Assembly: GCF_000277125.1 (NCBI RefSeq)
Contig: NC_016946.1
Coordinates: 558,001-622,000 of the forward strand
Direction of reading: 5' to 3'
Length of the DNA: 64,000 nt
Source: Mycobacterium intracellulare ATCC 13950
GTDB lineage: Bacteria; Actinomycetota; Actinomycetes; Mycobacteriales; Mycobacteriaceae
Every line of letters starts with the position of its first letter. Position 1 is the first letter of the stretch. Shown here one piece after another: positions 33,021 through 41,888 of the stretch. The notes under the pieces were generated by a model that was given only the letters and a program-made list of their open reading frames with translations, was not told the origin of the DNA and did no database searches. A program made the translations under genes and the position numbers.

Positions 33021-34463
33021 ATGGTCACTCAGCCTCGACGCGGATTGCCGCTCCGAATAGGGCTCGTCGCCGCCACCTTGTTGCTGGTCGCGTGCGGCCT
33101 GGCCGTTTCCGGTGTCGCGGTGACGTCGATCCTGCGGCACAGTCAGATCAGCCGCATCGACCAGACGCTGCTCGACGCATCCCACAGCTGGGCGCTGGCC
33201 CCGCGTCGTCAGTCACCGCCGCCGTACGAGGGCCCCGACCCGGGCCGGCCACCGTCGAAGTTCTACGTGCGCGGCGTCGGCACGGACGGCATCCCCTTCA
33301 CCGCCATCAACGACCGCAACGCCGAACCGGCGCTCCCGGCCAACAACGACGTGGGTCCCAACCCGACGACGCTGCCCTCGGTGAATGGCTCGAACATCCA
33401 TTGGCGGGCTGTATCGGTGCGCGGGCCACAGGGTTTGACGACCGTCGCGATCGACCTGTCCGACCTCCAGCACACTCTCCGCTCACTGGTCTGGCTGCAG
33501 GTCGCCATCGGGGTGGGGGTGCTGGTCCTGGTCGGGATCGCCAGCTTCGCCGTCGTCCAGCGCAGCCTGCGGCCGTTGGCCGAAGTCGAACGAACGGCCG
33601 CGGCCATCGCGTCCGGCCAGTTGGATCGCCGTGTCCCAGAACGGGATCCGCGCACCGAGGTGGGCCGGCTCTCGCTCGCCCTCAACGGAATGCTGGCGCA
33701 GATTCAGCAAGCGCTGGCGTCCTCGGAGTCCTCGGCCGAGAAGGCCCGCGGCTCCGAGGACCGGATGCGCCGCTTCATCACCGACGCCAGCCACGAGCTG
33801 CGCACCCCGCTGACCACCATCCGCGGTTTCGCCGAACTGTATCGCCAAGGCGCCGCCCGCGACGTCGCCATGTTGTTGTCGCGGATCGAGAGCGAGGCCT
33901 CCCGGATGGGTCTGCTGGTGGACGACCTGCTGCTGCTGGCCCGCCTCGACGTGCAACGACCGCTCGAGCACAACCGGGTGGACCTGCTGGCGCTGGCCAG
34001 CGACGCCGTGCACGACGCGCAGGCGATCGATCCGGGGCGAACCATCACCATGAAGGTCCTCGACGGCCCCGGCACGCCGGAGGTGCTCGGCGACGAAGCG
34101 CGCATCCGGCAGGTGCTGAGCAATCTGATCGCCAACGCCTTGCAGCACACCCCGGAAAGCGCCGACGTGACGGTGCGGGTCGGCACCGACGGCGACGACG
34201 CGGTCCTCGAAGTGGCGGACAAGGGCCCCGGCATGAGCGAGCAGGACGCGTCGCGGGTGTTCGAGCGTTTCTATCGCACCGACTCGTCGCGGGCGCGCGC
34301 GAGCGGCGGGACCGGCCTGGGCCTATCCATCGTGGAGTCGCTGGTGCGGGCGCACGGCGGTGTCGTCAGCGTGACCACGGCGCCGGGCGAGGGCTGCTGC
34401 TTCCGGGTGACGTTGCCGCGCATCAGTGACGTCCACGCGCAGCACGCGGTTCACGCCAACTGA
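33021..34463 (+). CDS. phoR: sensor histidine kinase PhoR
   Basis: A 480-residue sensor kinase. Transmembrane helix 1 (about 11-35), an extracytoplasmic sensor loop (about 36-155), helix 2 (about 156-178), HAMP (about 180-232), the HisKA domain with phospho-accepting His258 in [18 protein letters not shown], and a HATPase_c domain with [18 protein letters not shown] and [10 protein letters not shown]. It partners PhoP. Its last 13 nt overlap the convergent HIT gene (34451-34463). Confidence 0.97.
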   Translation: MVTQPRRGLPLRIGLVAATLLLVACGLAVSGVAVTSILRHSQISRIDQTLLDASHSWALAPRRQSPPPYEGPDPGRPPSKFYVRGVGTDGIPFTAINDRNAEPALPANNDVGPNPTTLPSVNGSNIHWRAVSVRGPQGLTTVAIDLSDLQHTLRSLVWLQVAIGVGVLVLVGIASFAVVQRSLRPLAEVERTAAAIASGQLDRRVPERDPRTEVGRLSLALNGMLAQIQQALASSESSAEKARGSEDRMRRFITDASHELRTPLTTIRGFAELYRQGAARDVAMLLSRIESEASRMGLLVDDLLLLARLDVQRPLEHNRVDLLALASDAVHDAQAIDPGRTITMKVLDGPGTPEVLGDEARIRQVLSNLIANALQHTPESADVTVRVGTDGDDAVLEVADKGPGMSEQDASRVFERFYRTDSSRARASGGTGLGLSIVESLVRAHGGVVSVTTAPGEGCCFRVTLPRISDVHAQHAVHAN

Positions 34464-34861
34464 GCCAGGGCCGCCTTGATCTTGGCCTGGGCCTCGTCCA
34501 GCGATTCCGGTGAAGGGTTGCGGTCCACGTTGGCGAAGCCGAAGTCGCTGAGGCTGCGGGTGGGGAAGACGTGCACATGCAGGTGCGGCACCTCCAGTCC
34601 GGCGATGATCAGGCCCGACCGTTCGGTCCTGAAGGCCTTGCAGACGGCCTTGCCGATCAACTGGCTCACGGCCATCACCCGGGCGAAGGCCGCGCCGTCG
34701 ACGTCCTGCCAATTGTCGATCTCTTCGCGCGGCACGACGAGGGTGTGTCCCTGGGTCATCGGCTCGATCGTCAGGAACGCCACGACGTCGTCGTCCTCAT
34801 AGACAAAGCGGCCGGGCAGTTCGCGGTTGATGATCTTGGTGAAGATCGACGCCATGGGCAC
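34451..34861 (-). CDS. HIT-family nucleotide hydrolase (Rv0759c type)
   Basis: A 136-residue histidine-triad protein. The signature HLHVHVFP is at about 94-101, with [14 protein letters not shown] before it. HIT proteins hydrolyse nucleotide phosphoramidates or dinucleoside polyphosphates; the substrate here is not defined. I keep the GTG at 34861, which directly follows the TGA of the upstream gene with GGAGG at good spacing; ATG 34855 is the alternative. It converges on phoR with a 13-nt overlap. Confidence 0.9.
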   Translation of the reverse strand: MPMASIFTKIINRELPGRFVYEDDDVVAFLTIEPMTQGHTLVVPREEIDNWQDVDGAAFARVMAVSQLIGKAVCKAFRTERSGLIIAGLEVPHLHVHVFPTRSLSDFGFANVDRNPSPESLDEAQAKIKAALAQLA

Positions 34862-35299
34862 TCACTCCTCCTTGCCGAACTGCATCATCTCCAGGTTCCA
34901 GTAGCCGCGCATGTTGGTGATCAACCCGGCGTCGTTGACCTTGTAGGTGAACACCCCGCGCACCGAACTGGTCAGGCCGCCCTCGAATTTGCTGTTGAGC
35001 ACCAAGATGTGGGCGATCTCGTCGGGGGAGCTCGACGGGAAGGTCTCCTCGCAGGTGATGGAGAGCTGATTGGCCGCGATGTTGGTGTCGAAGAACGCGC
35101 CGACGGCCTCCTTGCCACGGACACCGGTGCCGTCGGGGTTGGTGACGGACTTGCCGATCGGGTCCTCGATGACGACGTCATCGGACATCAGCGCCAACCA
35201 GCCCGCCCGGTCGTGCGCCTGCACGCACCGCCACGAGGACTGCGACGCGGCCAGGGCCGGGGATGCCTGGGATTCTTGCGCGGCTGCGGCTTCGGTCAT
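34862..35299 (-). CDS. SnoaL/ketosteroid-isomerase-fold protein (Rv0760c type)
   Basis: A 145-residue NTF2-like protein. I chose ATG 35299 because AGGAG lies just upstream. The fold signature is an N-terminal helix with DRAGWLALMSDDVVIEDPIG followed by curved beta strands (FTYKVNDAGLITNMRGYW). The M. tuberculosis homologue Rv0760c has a ketosteroid-isomerase-like cavity and binds steroids, although activity is uncertain. The neighbouring adhB, cyp51 and ferredoxin fit a role in lipid or steroid oxidation. Translationally coupled to the HIT gene downstream. Confidence 0.85.
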   Translation of the reverse strand: MTEAAAAQESQASPALAASQSSWRCVQAHDRAGWLALMSDDVVIEDPIGKSVTNPDGTGVRGKEAVGAFFDTNIAANQLSITCEETFPSSSPDEIAHILVLNSKFEGGLTSSVRGVFTYKVNDAGLITNMRGYWNLEMMQFGKEE

Positions 35300-35487
35300 T
35301 TCTTCTCCTGTCACTAGTTTGCGCACCCGGTGCCTCGGAACGAGTCAACCCGATGGGCGTCCGTGAGCCGATTGCGTTGTGGCACAAGGAGGGAGCTCGA
35401 CAGCACACCGCCATGGCGCCGGTTCGCCCCGGCGCCATGAGGTGGCGGAAAGCCGGTCACAGCAGACGCGGCTGATGACGGGTGGTT

Positions 35488-36615
35488 TTACCGGTCGGCG
35501 TCGGTGTAGCGGATGACTCCGCGAATGTTCTTGCCGTCCAGCATGTCCTGGTAGCCGTCGTTGATCTGCTCGAGCCGGTATTGGCGGGTGATCATGTCGT
35601 CCAGGTTCAGCTTGCCGGCCTTGTACATCGACAGCAGCTGCGGGATGTCGTACTGCGGGTTGCCGCCACCGAAGATGGTGCCCTGCAGGTTCTTCTGCAT
35701 CAGGGTCAGCATCGCCAGGTTGAGGTTGACGTTGGTGTCCAGCAGGCTGCCGATGGCGGTCAGCACGCAGGTCCCGCCCTTTTGGGTGATGTTGAGGTAG
35801 TTGTCGACGTCGGCGCCCTGCAGCTCGCCCACGGTGACGACGACCTTGTGGGCCATCAGGCCGTAGGTGACCTCGGCCATGCCGGCCATCGCGGCCATGA
35901 TGTCGGGGTAGACGTGGGTGGCACCGAACTTCAGCGCCTGGTCGCGCTTCCACTCCACCGGGTCGATCGCGAAGATGTAGCGCGCGCCCGCGTTGACCGC
36001 GCCCTGCAGCGCGGCCATGCCGACCCCGCCGACGCCGACGATGGCGACGTCTTGGCCCGGCCGGATGTCAGCGGTGCGGACCGACGACCCGTAGCCGGTG
36101 GTGACACCGCAGCCGACCAGCGCGGCGACCTCGAACGGGACCGACGGGTCGATCTTCACCACCGAGCTGCGGTGCACGACCATGTAGGGGGAGAACGTTC
36201 CCAGCAGCGTCATGGGGAAGACGTTCTGGCCGCGGGCCTGGATGCGGAAGGTCCCGTCGGACACCGCGGCGCCGCCCAGCAGGCCGGCTCCCAGGTCGCA
36301 GAGGTTGCGCATGCCGGCCTGACAGGTCGGACACTGCCCGCAGGACGGGATGAACGACAGCACCACGTGGTCACCCGGCGCGATGTCTTCCACGCCCGGC
36401 CCGACCTCGGTGACGATGCCGGCGCCCTCGTGACCGCCCAGCACCGGGAAACCGGCCATCGGGATACCCCCGGTGACCAGGTGATGGTCGGAGTGGCACA
36501 TGCCCGCCGCTTCCATCTGGATCTTGACCTCATGCGCTTGCGGGTCGCCGATCTCGATTTCCTCGATGGACCAGGGCTGGTTGAACTCCCAGATCAGTGC
36601 GCCTTTTGTCTTCAC
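35488..36615 (-). CDS. adhB: zinc-dependent alcohol dehydrogenase AdhB
   Basis: A 375-residue medium-chain (MDR) alcohol dehydrogenase. Catalytic-zinc ligands: Cys in GMCHSDHH and His in GGHEGAGIV. The structural-zinc lobe is CGQCPTCQAGMRNLC. The Rossmann motif is VGVGGVGMAALQGA at about 200-213. It oxidises primary alcohols to aldehydes with NAD(P); the length equals M. tuberculosis AdhB. It lies between Rv0760c-type and Rv0762c-type genes on the same strand. The upstream gap (36616-36815) carries a hairpin, so adhB may be transcribed separately. Confidence 0.93.
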   Translation of the reverse strand: MKTKGALIWEFNQPWSIEEIEIGDPQAHEVKIQMEAAGMCHSDHHLVTGGIPMAGFPVLGGHEGAGIVTEVGPGVEDIAPGDHVVLSFIPSCGQCPTCQAGMRNLCDLGAGLLGGAAVSDGTFRIQARGQNVFPMTLLGTFSPYMVVHRSSVVKIDPSVPFEVAALVGCGVTTGYGSSVRTADIRPGQDVAIVGVGGVGMAALQGAVNAGARYIFAIDPVEWKRDQALKFGATHVYPDIMAAMAGMAEVTYGLMAHKVVVTVGELQGADVDNYLNITQKGGTCVLTAIGSLLDTNVNLNLAMLTLMQKNLQGTIFGGGNPQYDIPQLLSMYKAGKLNLDDMITRQYRLEQINDGYQDMLDGKNIRGVIRYTDADR

Positions 36616-36772
36616 GATGGTCCTGACCCCATTTCGCCTTTGGAATTGATCAGCGCTGACCGGCCCTTCATGCCGGCCAGCTAGGTGACGGATGCCACAG
36701 GCACCCTCGTCGCGTCAGCATAGCGCGTGCAACAAATCAAATGCTTGGTTGGCTCCCCGCGGCGATCGCAAG

Positions 36773-36787
36773 CCCGGCGTAGCCGGG
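36773..36787 (-). terminator. candidate hairpin terminator after the cyp51 operon
   Basis: CCCGGC-GTA-GCCGGG is a perfect 6-bp stem with a 3-nt loop, about 28 nt past the stop of the Rv0762c-type gene (which ends at 36816 on the minus strand). There is no U-tract, which mycobacterial terminators often lack. It would separate the cyp51 operon from adhB. Confidence 0.35.
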
Positions 36788-36815
36788 GCGCAGCGGGTTG
36801 CCGGCATTGCTTCGG

Positions 36816-37355
36816 TCACCAGATGGGGACCGGTGCTTCGCCGAGCGGGTAGTAGCCGGGCAGCTTCTCGCCCGCGATGCTGCGTTCGATGCGCCGCTGC
36901 ATGCCCTCGCTCAGGTCGCCGGACTCGATGAGCTTGCCGTACATGTACGCGACGTGTCCGAAGTCGAAGAAGTCGCGCTGCCACTCGATCAACAGGTCGT
37001 CGTTGAGCCGGAACCAGCTGCCGCCGATGCCGTAGATCTCGCCCTGGGTGCCGTCGGCCTTGTTGACGATCTGCTTCCAGAAGCCGACGATCTCGCCCTG
37101 CTTCTCGTCGATGAGCACCTTCTGGTACTCATACACCCAGTTCTCCAGGCCTTCCATCTCCAAACCCAAAGCGATGTCGCGGATCTCGTCGACGCCGACG
37201 CACATCACGTCTTCTTTGGGGCCGATGTTCCACCCGTAGGTCGCGTCTTTGGTATAGAAGTCCGCCAATGGCCGCCAGTCACCGGCCTTTTCGCAGTCCT
37301 TGTTGGCTTGCAGCCAGCGGTCGACCCATGCCTCGAGCTCTTCGCGTGACGCCAC
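36816..37355 (-). CDS. conserved protein, SnoaL-like fold (Rv0762c type)
   Basis: A 179-residue protein from GTG 37355, two bases after the ferredoxin stop; Rv0762c is about 181 residues. Its NTF2/SnoaL-like character is suggested by the pattern ELEAWVDRWLQANKDCEKAGDWRPLADFYTKDATYGWNIG followed by beta strands with many aromatic residues. No catalytic residues can be named. It is the last gene of the cyp51 operon, so it could act on or bind a product of the P450s. Confidence 0.8.
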   Translation of the reverse strand: MASREELEAWVDRWLQANKDCEKAGDWRPLADFYTKDATYGWNIGPKEDVMCVGVDEIRDIALGLEMEGLENWVYEYQKVLIDEKQGEIVGFWKQIVNKADGTQGEIYGIGGSWFRLNDDLLIEWQRDFFDFGHVAYMYGKLIESGDLSEGMQRRIERSIAGEKLPGYYPLGEAPVPIW

Positions 37356-37357
37356 TG

Positions 37358-37579
<222 letters not shown>

Positions 37580-38932
37580 TTACGCGTTGCGCTTGCGGTA
37601 GCGGACCTTGGCCGGCCGGGCGAGCTGCACGACCATCTTCGAGTGATCGTTGTGATAGCTGTCCGCCGGTTGCGCCATCTCGAAGTCGTACTCGCGCAAC
37701 AGCACCGAGAAGATCGCCTTGATCTGCATCTGGGCGAACGCGGCGCCCACGCAGCGGTGGCGACCCGCACCGAACGGAATCCAGGTCCACCGGTTGACGA
37801 TGTCGGCCTGCTCGGGCTTGTTGTAGCGGTCGGGCCGAAACGCGTCGGGGTCGGGGAAGTCCTCGGGAATCCGGTTGGAGATCGCCGGGGACGCCGCGAC
37901 GTAGTCGCCGTTGTGTATCGGGAAGCCCTCGACCTCGAACTCGCCCTTGGCCACCCGCATCAGGATGATCAGCGGTGGGTGCAGCCGCAGCGTCTCCTTG
38001 ACCACGTTGTCCAGCTTCGGAATCGAGCGCAGCGCATGGAAACTCACCTCCTGGCCGTCGGCGTAGAGCTCCTCGAGCTCGGCCAGCACCTCGGCGTACA
38101 CCTCGGGATGGCGGATCAGCTCGATCAACGTCCAGGCCGAGGTCCCCGAACTCGTGTGGTGCCCGGCGAACATCAGCGAGATGAACATGCCGGTGACCTC
38201 GTCGGCGGAGAACCGCAGATTGCCGTCCTCGTCCTTGATCGACACCAGCACGTCGAGCATGTCGCGATCGGCCTTGTCCTTCGGCGGGTTGGCCAGCCGC
38301 TGGTCCATGATCTCCTGAACCACCGCAACGAGTTTGACGCGGGCCTCGTCGCGGCGCCGGAAGCTGTCGATCGGCAGGTACGGATCGACGTAGCACAGCG
38401 GGTCGGTGCCGCGTTCCAGCTCGTGGTAGTACTCGGCGAACCGGTGGTCGAGCTGCTCGCGGAACTTCAAACCGATCAGGCAGGCCGTCGAGGTGTAGAT
38501 CGTCAGCTCGGCGAAGAAGTCGAGGAGCTCGATCTCGCCCTCGTCGCCCCAGTCGGCGATCATCTTCTTGACTTCGCCCTCGATGGTGCTGGCGTGGCCC
38601 TTCATCTGCTCGCCGCGCAGCGCCGAGTTGTGCAGCATCTCCTTGCGCCGCTCGGGGCTGGCGTCGAACACCACGCCCTTACCGAAGATCGGCGTCATGA
38701 AGGGGTAGGCCTCGGCCTGATCCAGGTCTTCGTCGGCGGAGCGGAAGAAGAACTCGTTGGCGCCCGCGCCCGACAACAGGATGACGTGCTTTCCGGCCAG
38801 CTGGAACCAGCCGACGTCGCCGCACTCGTCACGGACGCGTTTCATCAAACCGATTGGGTCGGTGCGGAATTCCTCGAGGTGGCCGTGCTCCTCTTCACCG
38901 CCGGAAACCCGGGGCACGATCGCGGTGGTCAT
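37580..38932 (-). CDS. cyp51: cytochrome P450 CYP51 (sterol 14-alpha-demethylase)
   Basis: A 450-residue P450 aligned closely with M. tuberculosis CYP51 (451). The heme loop FGAGRHRCVGAAF places the thiolate ligand at Cys394. The CYP51-specific I-helix FAGHHTSSGT contains His259. The K-helix is ETLRLHPP at about 313-320, and the B'-region motif EAYPFMTPIFGKGVVFD is typical of CYP51. It removes the 14-alpha-methyl group of sterols and is an azole target; its physiological substrate in mycobacteria is unsettled. Electron donor: the adjacent ferredoxin. Confidence 0.97.
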   Translation of the reverse strand: MTTAIVPRVSGGEEEHGHLEEFRTDPIGLMKRVRDECGDVGWFQLAGKHVILLSGAGANEFFFRSADEDLDQAEAYPFMTPIFGKGVVFDASPERRKEMLHNSALRGEQMKGHASTIEGEVKKMIADWGDEGEIELLDFFAELTIYTSTACLIGLKFREQLDHRFAEYYHELERGTDPLCYVDPYLPIDSFRRRDEARVKLVAVVQEIMDQRLANPPKDKADRDMLDVLVSIKDEDGNLRFSADEVTGMFISLMFAGHHTSSGTSAWTLIELIRHPEVYAEVLAELEELYADGQEVSFHALRSIPKLDNVVKETLRLHPPLIILMRVAKGEFEVEGFPIHNGDYVAASPAISNRIPEDFPDPDAFRPDRYNKPEQADIVNRWTWIPFGAGRHRCVGAAFAQMQIKAIFSVLLREYDFEMAQPADSYHNDHSKMVVQLARPAKVRYRKRNA

Positions 38933-38990
38933 CTGCTCACTCCTCCTCGGCGCGCGATGCGCGCCGCATCGTCGATTCGCGAAGTGGTCG

Positions 38991-39818
38991 TCATTGTCCT
39001 GGCATCCCCTCTTCGCCGAGTGCGAGCTTCTGGCGATCTTTGTTGTCTGCTAACGGCGCCTCGGGCTGGAGCTCCATGTTGGCGACGAAGCCGCCCCGCG
39101 GCGTCTCCGCGACGAACGTAATCGCCCGCGCGAGATCGGACGCCCGCAGGAAGTAGTCGTGGCGGGCCTGCCCCCACTTGGCCCAATCTTCCAGTGCGGG
39201 ACCGATCTTCTCGGCGGGCAGGCTCCACCCCATCGACGTCTTCGTCGGGCCGGGATGCACGATCGAGGCCCGCACGCCCGTGCCCTCGAGCTCCATCTGG
39301 AAGTTGGTGACCATCGCCACGAGCGCGGCCTTGGCCGCGCCGTAGGCCCCCATGTGCGGCCGCTGGCGCAGGGCGACATCGGAACCGACGAAGATCAGGT
39401 CGCCCCGCTGGCGCTCCAGCATGCCCGGCAGCACCGCGGCGGCCAGCCGGTTGGCGCCGACGAGGTGGATCTGCAGCTGGGACTCGAATTCGTCGGTGGT
39501 GATCTCGGCGAGCTTGCCGAAGTACGTGTCGCCCGCCCCGGCCACCAGCACCTCGATGTCGCCGAGCGCGTCGACCGACTGGGCCACAAAGGATTTCACC
39601 GAATTTGGATCGGTCACATCGAGGTGAAACCCGACCGCCTCGCCGCCGTCGGCGTTGATCTTGCCGACGATGTCGTCGAGCTTCTCGACCCGGCGTGCGC
39701 CCAGGGCGACCGGGAAGCCGTGCGCCGCGAGGTCGATGGCGGCGGCCTCCCCGATGCCGGAGGACGCGCCGGCCACGATGGCGGGCCGGCGTTCGGGCAG
39801 GGGCTCAAAGCGGGGCAT
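38991..39818 (-). CDS. SDR oxidoreductase in the cyp51 operon (Rv0765c type)
   Basis: A 275-residue short-chain dehydrogenase. GASSGIGEAAA at about 17-27, AGAG in place of NNAG, and catalytic YGAAKAALVA. It begins directly at the cyp123 stop (no spacer) and ends 58 nt before cyp51. It may oxidise an alcohol produced by one of the flanking P450s; that is inference from the operon. Confidence 0.9.
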   Translation of the reverse strand: MPRFEPLPERRPAIVAGASSGIGEAAAIDLAAHGFPVALGARRVEKLDDIVGKINADGGEAVGFHLDVTDPNSVKSFVAQSVDALGDIEVLVAGAGDTYFGKLAEITTDEFESQLQIHLVGANRLAAAVLPGMLERQRGDLIFVGSDVALRQRPHMGAYGAAKAALVAMVTNFQMELEGTGVRASIVHPGPTKTSMGWSLPAEKIGPALEDWAKWGQARHDYFLRASDLARAITFVAETPRGGFVANMELQPEAPLADNKDRQKLALGEEGMPGQ

Positions 39819-41036
39819 TCAGCGGACCTCCACGCTCATTGGTAGGTGGGCGAATCCGCGGACATTGCTGGAGTGGACGCGGACGGCGTTGGCCTCGTCC
39901 ACTTCATAGCCGCGGATTCGCTTGAACAACTCGGTGAGCGCCACCCGGGCTTCCATCCGCGCCAGATGCGCGCCCAGGCAGAAGTGTGCGCCGCTACCGA
40001 AACTCAATAGCTTGGGCCCGATTTCGCGCCCGATCACATAGTCGTCAGGGTGGTCGAAGACCCGCTCGTCACGATGGCCCGAACCGGGCAACAGCAACAG
40101 GACGTCGCCGTCGGGAATGGTGGTGTCGTAGAGGGTGAGCTCGCCGGACACGGTGCGGGCCAGGATCTGGCTGGAGGTGTCGTAGCGCAGGGTCTCCTCG
40201 ACCCACAGCGGCACCCGGGACAGATCGTCGTAGACCGGAGTCAGCTGATCGGGGTTCTTATGACCCCAAAAGGCGGCGTTGGCAAGCAGTTTGGTGGTGG
40301 TCTCGTTTCCCGCGATCACCATCAGGAACATGAAGCCGAGCACCTCGTCGTCGGTGAGCCGGTCGCCGTCGATCTCGGCTTCCAGCAGCGCCGACGTCAG
40401 ATCGTCCGTCAATTGCTCGCGCCGCTCGGCCACCATCTGTTGGTAGTAGACGATGAGGTTGAGGGAGGCCTCGACGGCCTCGGGCGGCACGTCGGTGACG
40501 CCCTCGTCGCGGTGCATCACCCCGTCGGCCCAGGCGCGGACCTGGTCTCGGTCCGGCTCGGGCACACCCATCAACTCGGAGATGACGTCCATGGGCAGCT
40601 TGCCGGCGAACTCGTCGACATAGTCGACGGTGCCGTTCTCCGCCTTGGCCAGCATCGTGTCGAGGTGCTGCGTGGCGATCTCGGTGACCCGGGGTTCGAG
40701 TTCGCGAATCCGGCGCGGGGTGAAGCCTTTTGAGACCAGCGTGCGCAGCCGCAGGTGGGCCGGATCGTCCATCGCGAGAAAGCTCATCGTCTTACTGGCG
40801 TGCGGGCCGCGCGACGCCGGATCCAGCGAGACGCCGTACTTGTTGGACAGCGTGGTGCTGTTGCGGAATCCCTGCAGCACGTCTTGGTGCCGGGACAGCG
40901 CCCAGAACTTCAGTTCTTCATTGCGATACAGCGGGGCGTCGTCGCGAAGACGCTTGTAGTACGGGTACGGATCCTCGTGGAAGTCGTAATCGTACGGATC
41001 GAGGACCAGCTCGTGGTCGCCAACGTGGACGGTCAT
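39819..41036 (-). CDS. cyp123: cytochrome P450 CYP123
   Basis: A 405-residue P450 (M. tuberculosis Rv0766c, 402). The heme loop is FGSGAHFCLGAHLARME, the I-helix oxygen-binding motif is VIAGNETTTKLL and the K-helix is VEETLRYDT. The substrate is unknown. It starts 3 nt after the TetR gene stop, so regulator and P450 are cotranscribed. Confidence 0.94.
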   Translation of the reverse strand: MTVHVGDHELVLDPYDYDFHEDPYPYYKRLRDDAPLYRNEELKFWALSRHQDVLQGFRNSTTLSNKYGVSLDPASRGPHASKTMSFLAMDDPAHLRLRTLVSKGFTPRRIRELEPRVTEIATQHLDTMLAKAENGTVDYVDEFAGKLPMDVISELMGVPEPDRDQVRAWADGVMHRDEGVTDVPPEAVEASLNLIVYYQQMVAERREQLTDDLTSALLEAEIDGDRLTDDEVLGFMFLMVIAGNETTTKLLANAAFWGHKNPDQLTPVYDDLSRVPLWVEETLRYDTSSQILARTVSGELTLYDTTIPDGDVLLLLPGSGHRDERVFDHPDDYVIGREIGPKLLSFGSGAHFCLGAHLARMEARVALTELFKRIRGYEVDEANAVRVHSSNVRGFAHLPMSVEVR

Positions 41037-41039
41037 CGC

Positions 41040-41678
41040 TTAGGTTCCTGCCTCTGTCTCTGGGCTGGTGTCTTTGGCGCCGGTCAGGATCAGCCGGACC
41101 ACGTAGGCCAGCCGGTCGGCGATCTCGCGGTAGCTGAATTCGCCACTGCCGCCCTGGACCAGCGCGCCGAAAAAGGACATCTCCAGTGCGGACACGGTCG
41201 TGGGATCGGCGTTGGGGCCCATCGCGGATGTGATCCTGCGGTGGATCTCCACGCCGATGCGGTCGCGGGCGGCGCGCACCGCGGGGTCCGCCCCGCCGCT
41301 GAGCAAGGCCGTCGTGCAGGCGGCGCTGACTTCGGGCTCGTCGGCGACCACCAGGGCCAGATGGCGCAGCACCTGTTCCACCCTGCTGGGCATCGGGTCG
41401 TTGACGTCGGTGAAGTAGGGGACCTGCCGCACCAGGTCCAGGTAGACCTCGGCGATCAGGTGATTCTTCGACGAGAAGTAGGTGTAGGCGGTGGCGGGCG
41501 CCACCTTGGCGCGGGCCGCCACCGCGCGCACGGTCAGGTCGGCGTAGGACTTTTCGCGCAACGTTTCGATGCCGGCGGCCAATACTTTCCGGAAGGTCTC
41601 CTCTTGACGCCGGTTGCGCGGCGTCTGGCCGGTCTGACGGTCGGCGTCGGAGGTGATCGCCAGTGCATCGCTGGACAC
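41040..41678 (-). CDS. TetR-family regulator (Rv0767c type)
   Basis: A 212-residue TetR regulator, first gene of the leftward cyp123-cyp51 operon. The N-terminal HTH is FRKVLAAGIETLREKSYADLTVRAVAARAKVAPATAYTYFSSKNHLIAEVY (about 29-79, given here as description; key segment VAPATAYTYF). The C-terminal part is a helical ligand domain. The GTG start lies within the dyad GGACA-CA-TGTCC (41673-41684), and a second copy lies at 41831-41842 before aldA, so it probably controls itself and the divergent aldA unit. The ligand is unknown. Confidence 0.92.
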   Translation of the reverse strand: MSSDALAITSDADRQTGQTPRNRRQEETFRKVLAAGIETLREKSYADLTVRAVAARAKVAPATAYTYFSSKNHLIAEVYLDLVRQVPYFTDVNDPMPSRVEQVLRHLALVVADEPEVSAACTTALLSGGADPAVRAARDRIGVEIHRRITSAMGPNADPTTVSALEMSFFGALVQGGSGEFSYREIADRLAYVVRLILTGAKDTSPETEAGT

Positions 41679-41684
41679 ATGTCC
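41673..41684. promoter_or_regulatory. TetR operator candidate 1 (GGACA-N2-TGTCC)
   Basis: GGACACATGTCC, extended by one pair to TGGACA...TGTCCA, overlaps the GTG start codon of the TetR gene at 41678. It is the partner of the same dyad at 41831-41842. Confidence 0.55.
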
Positions 41685-41830
41685 AAGCTAGTGGATGGTG
41701 TCGGCGCGAAGCAAGTCCGTCCGGGAAACATTGTGGTTAATCTGCGGTTTTGGGGCGAGTATTCCAGCCGAACGGGATCCGCCCTTGCACCGCCGCTGGC
41801 CAGGAGACTATGGTTCGATCGGACGATATC

Positions 41831-41842
41831 GGACAACTGTCC
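41831..41842. promoter_or_regulatory. TetR operator candidate 2 (GGACA-N2-TGTCC)
   Basis: GGACAACTGTCC lies 46 nt before the aldA ATG at 41889 and repeats the arms of the dyad at 41673-41684. Both are followed by a CTAG-containing segment. Position suits repression of aldA by the divergently encoded TetR protein. Confidence 0.55.
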
Positions 41843-41888
41843 ACTAGATTGGCGTGCCGGGTTGACCGCGCACAGACAGGAGCGGGAC

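Noticed and set aside
35482..36684. Long open frame on the plus strand opposite adhB (400 codons)
   Set aside because: Antisense frame created by GC-rich codon bias; the minus-strand adhB has complete zinc and NAD motifs. The same applies to long frames opposite cyp51, mce4D and purD.
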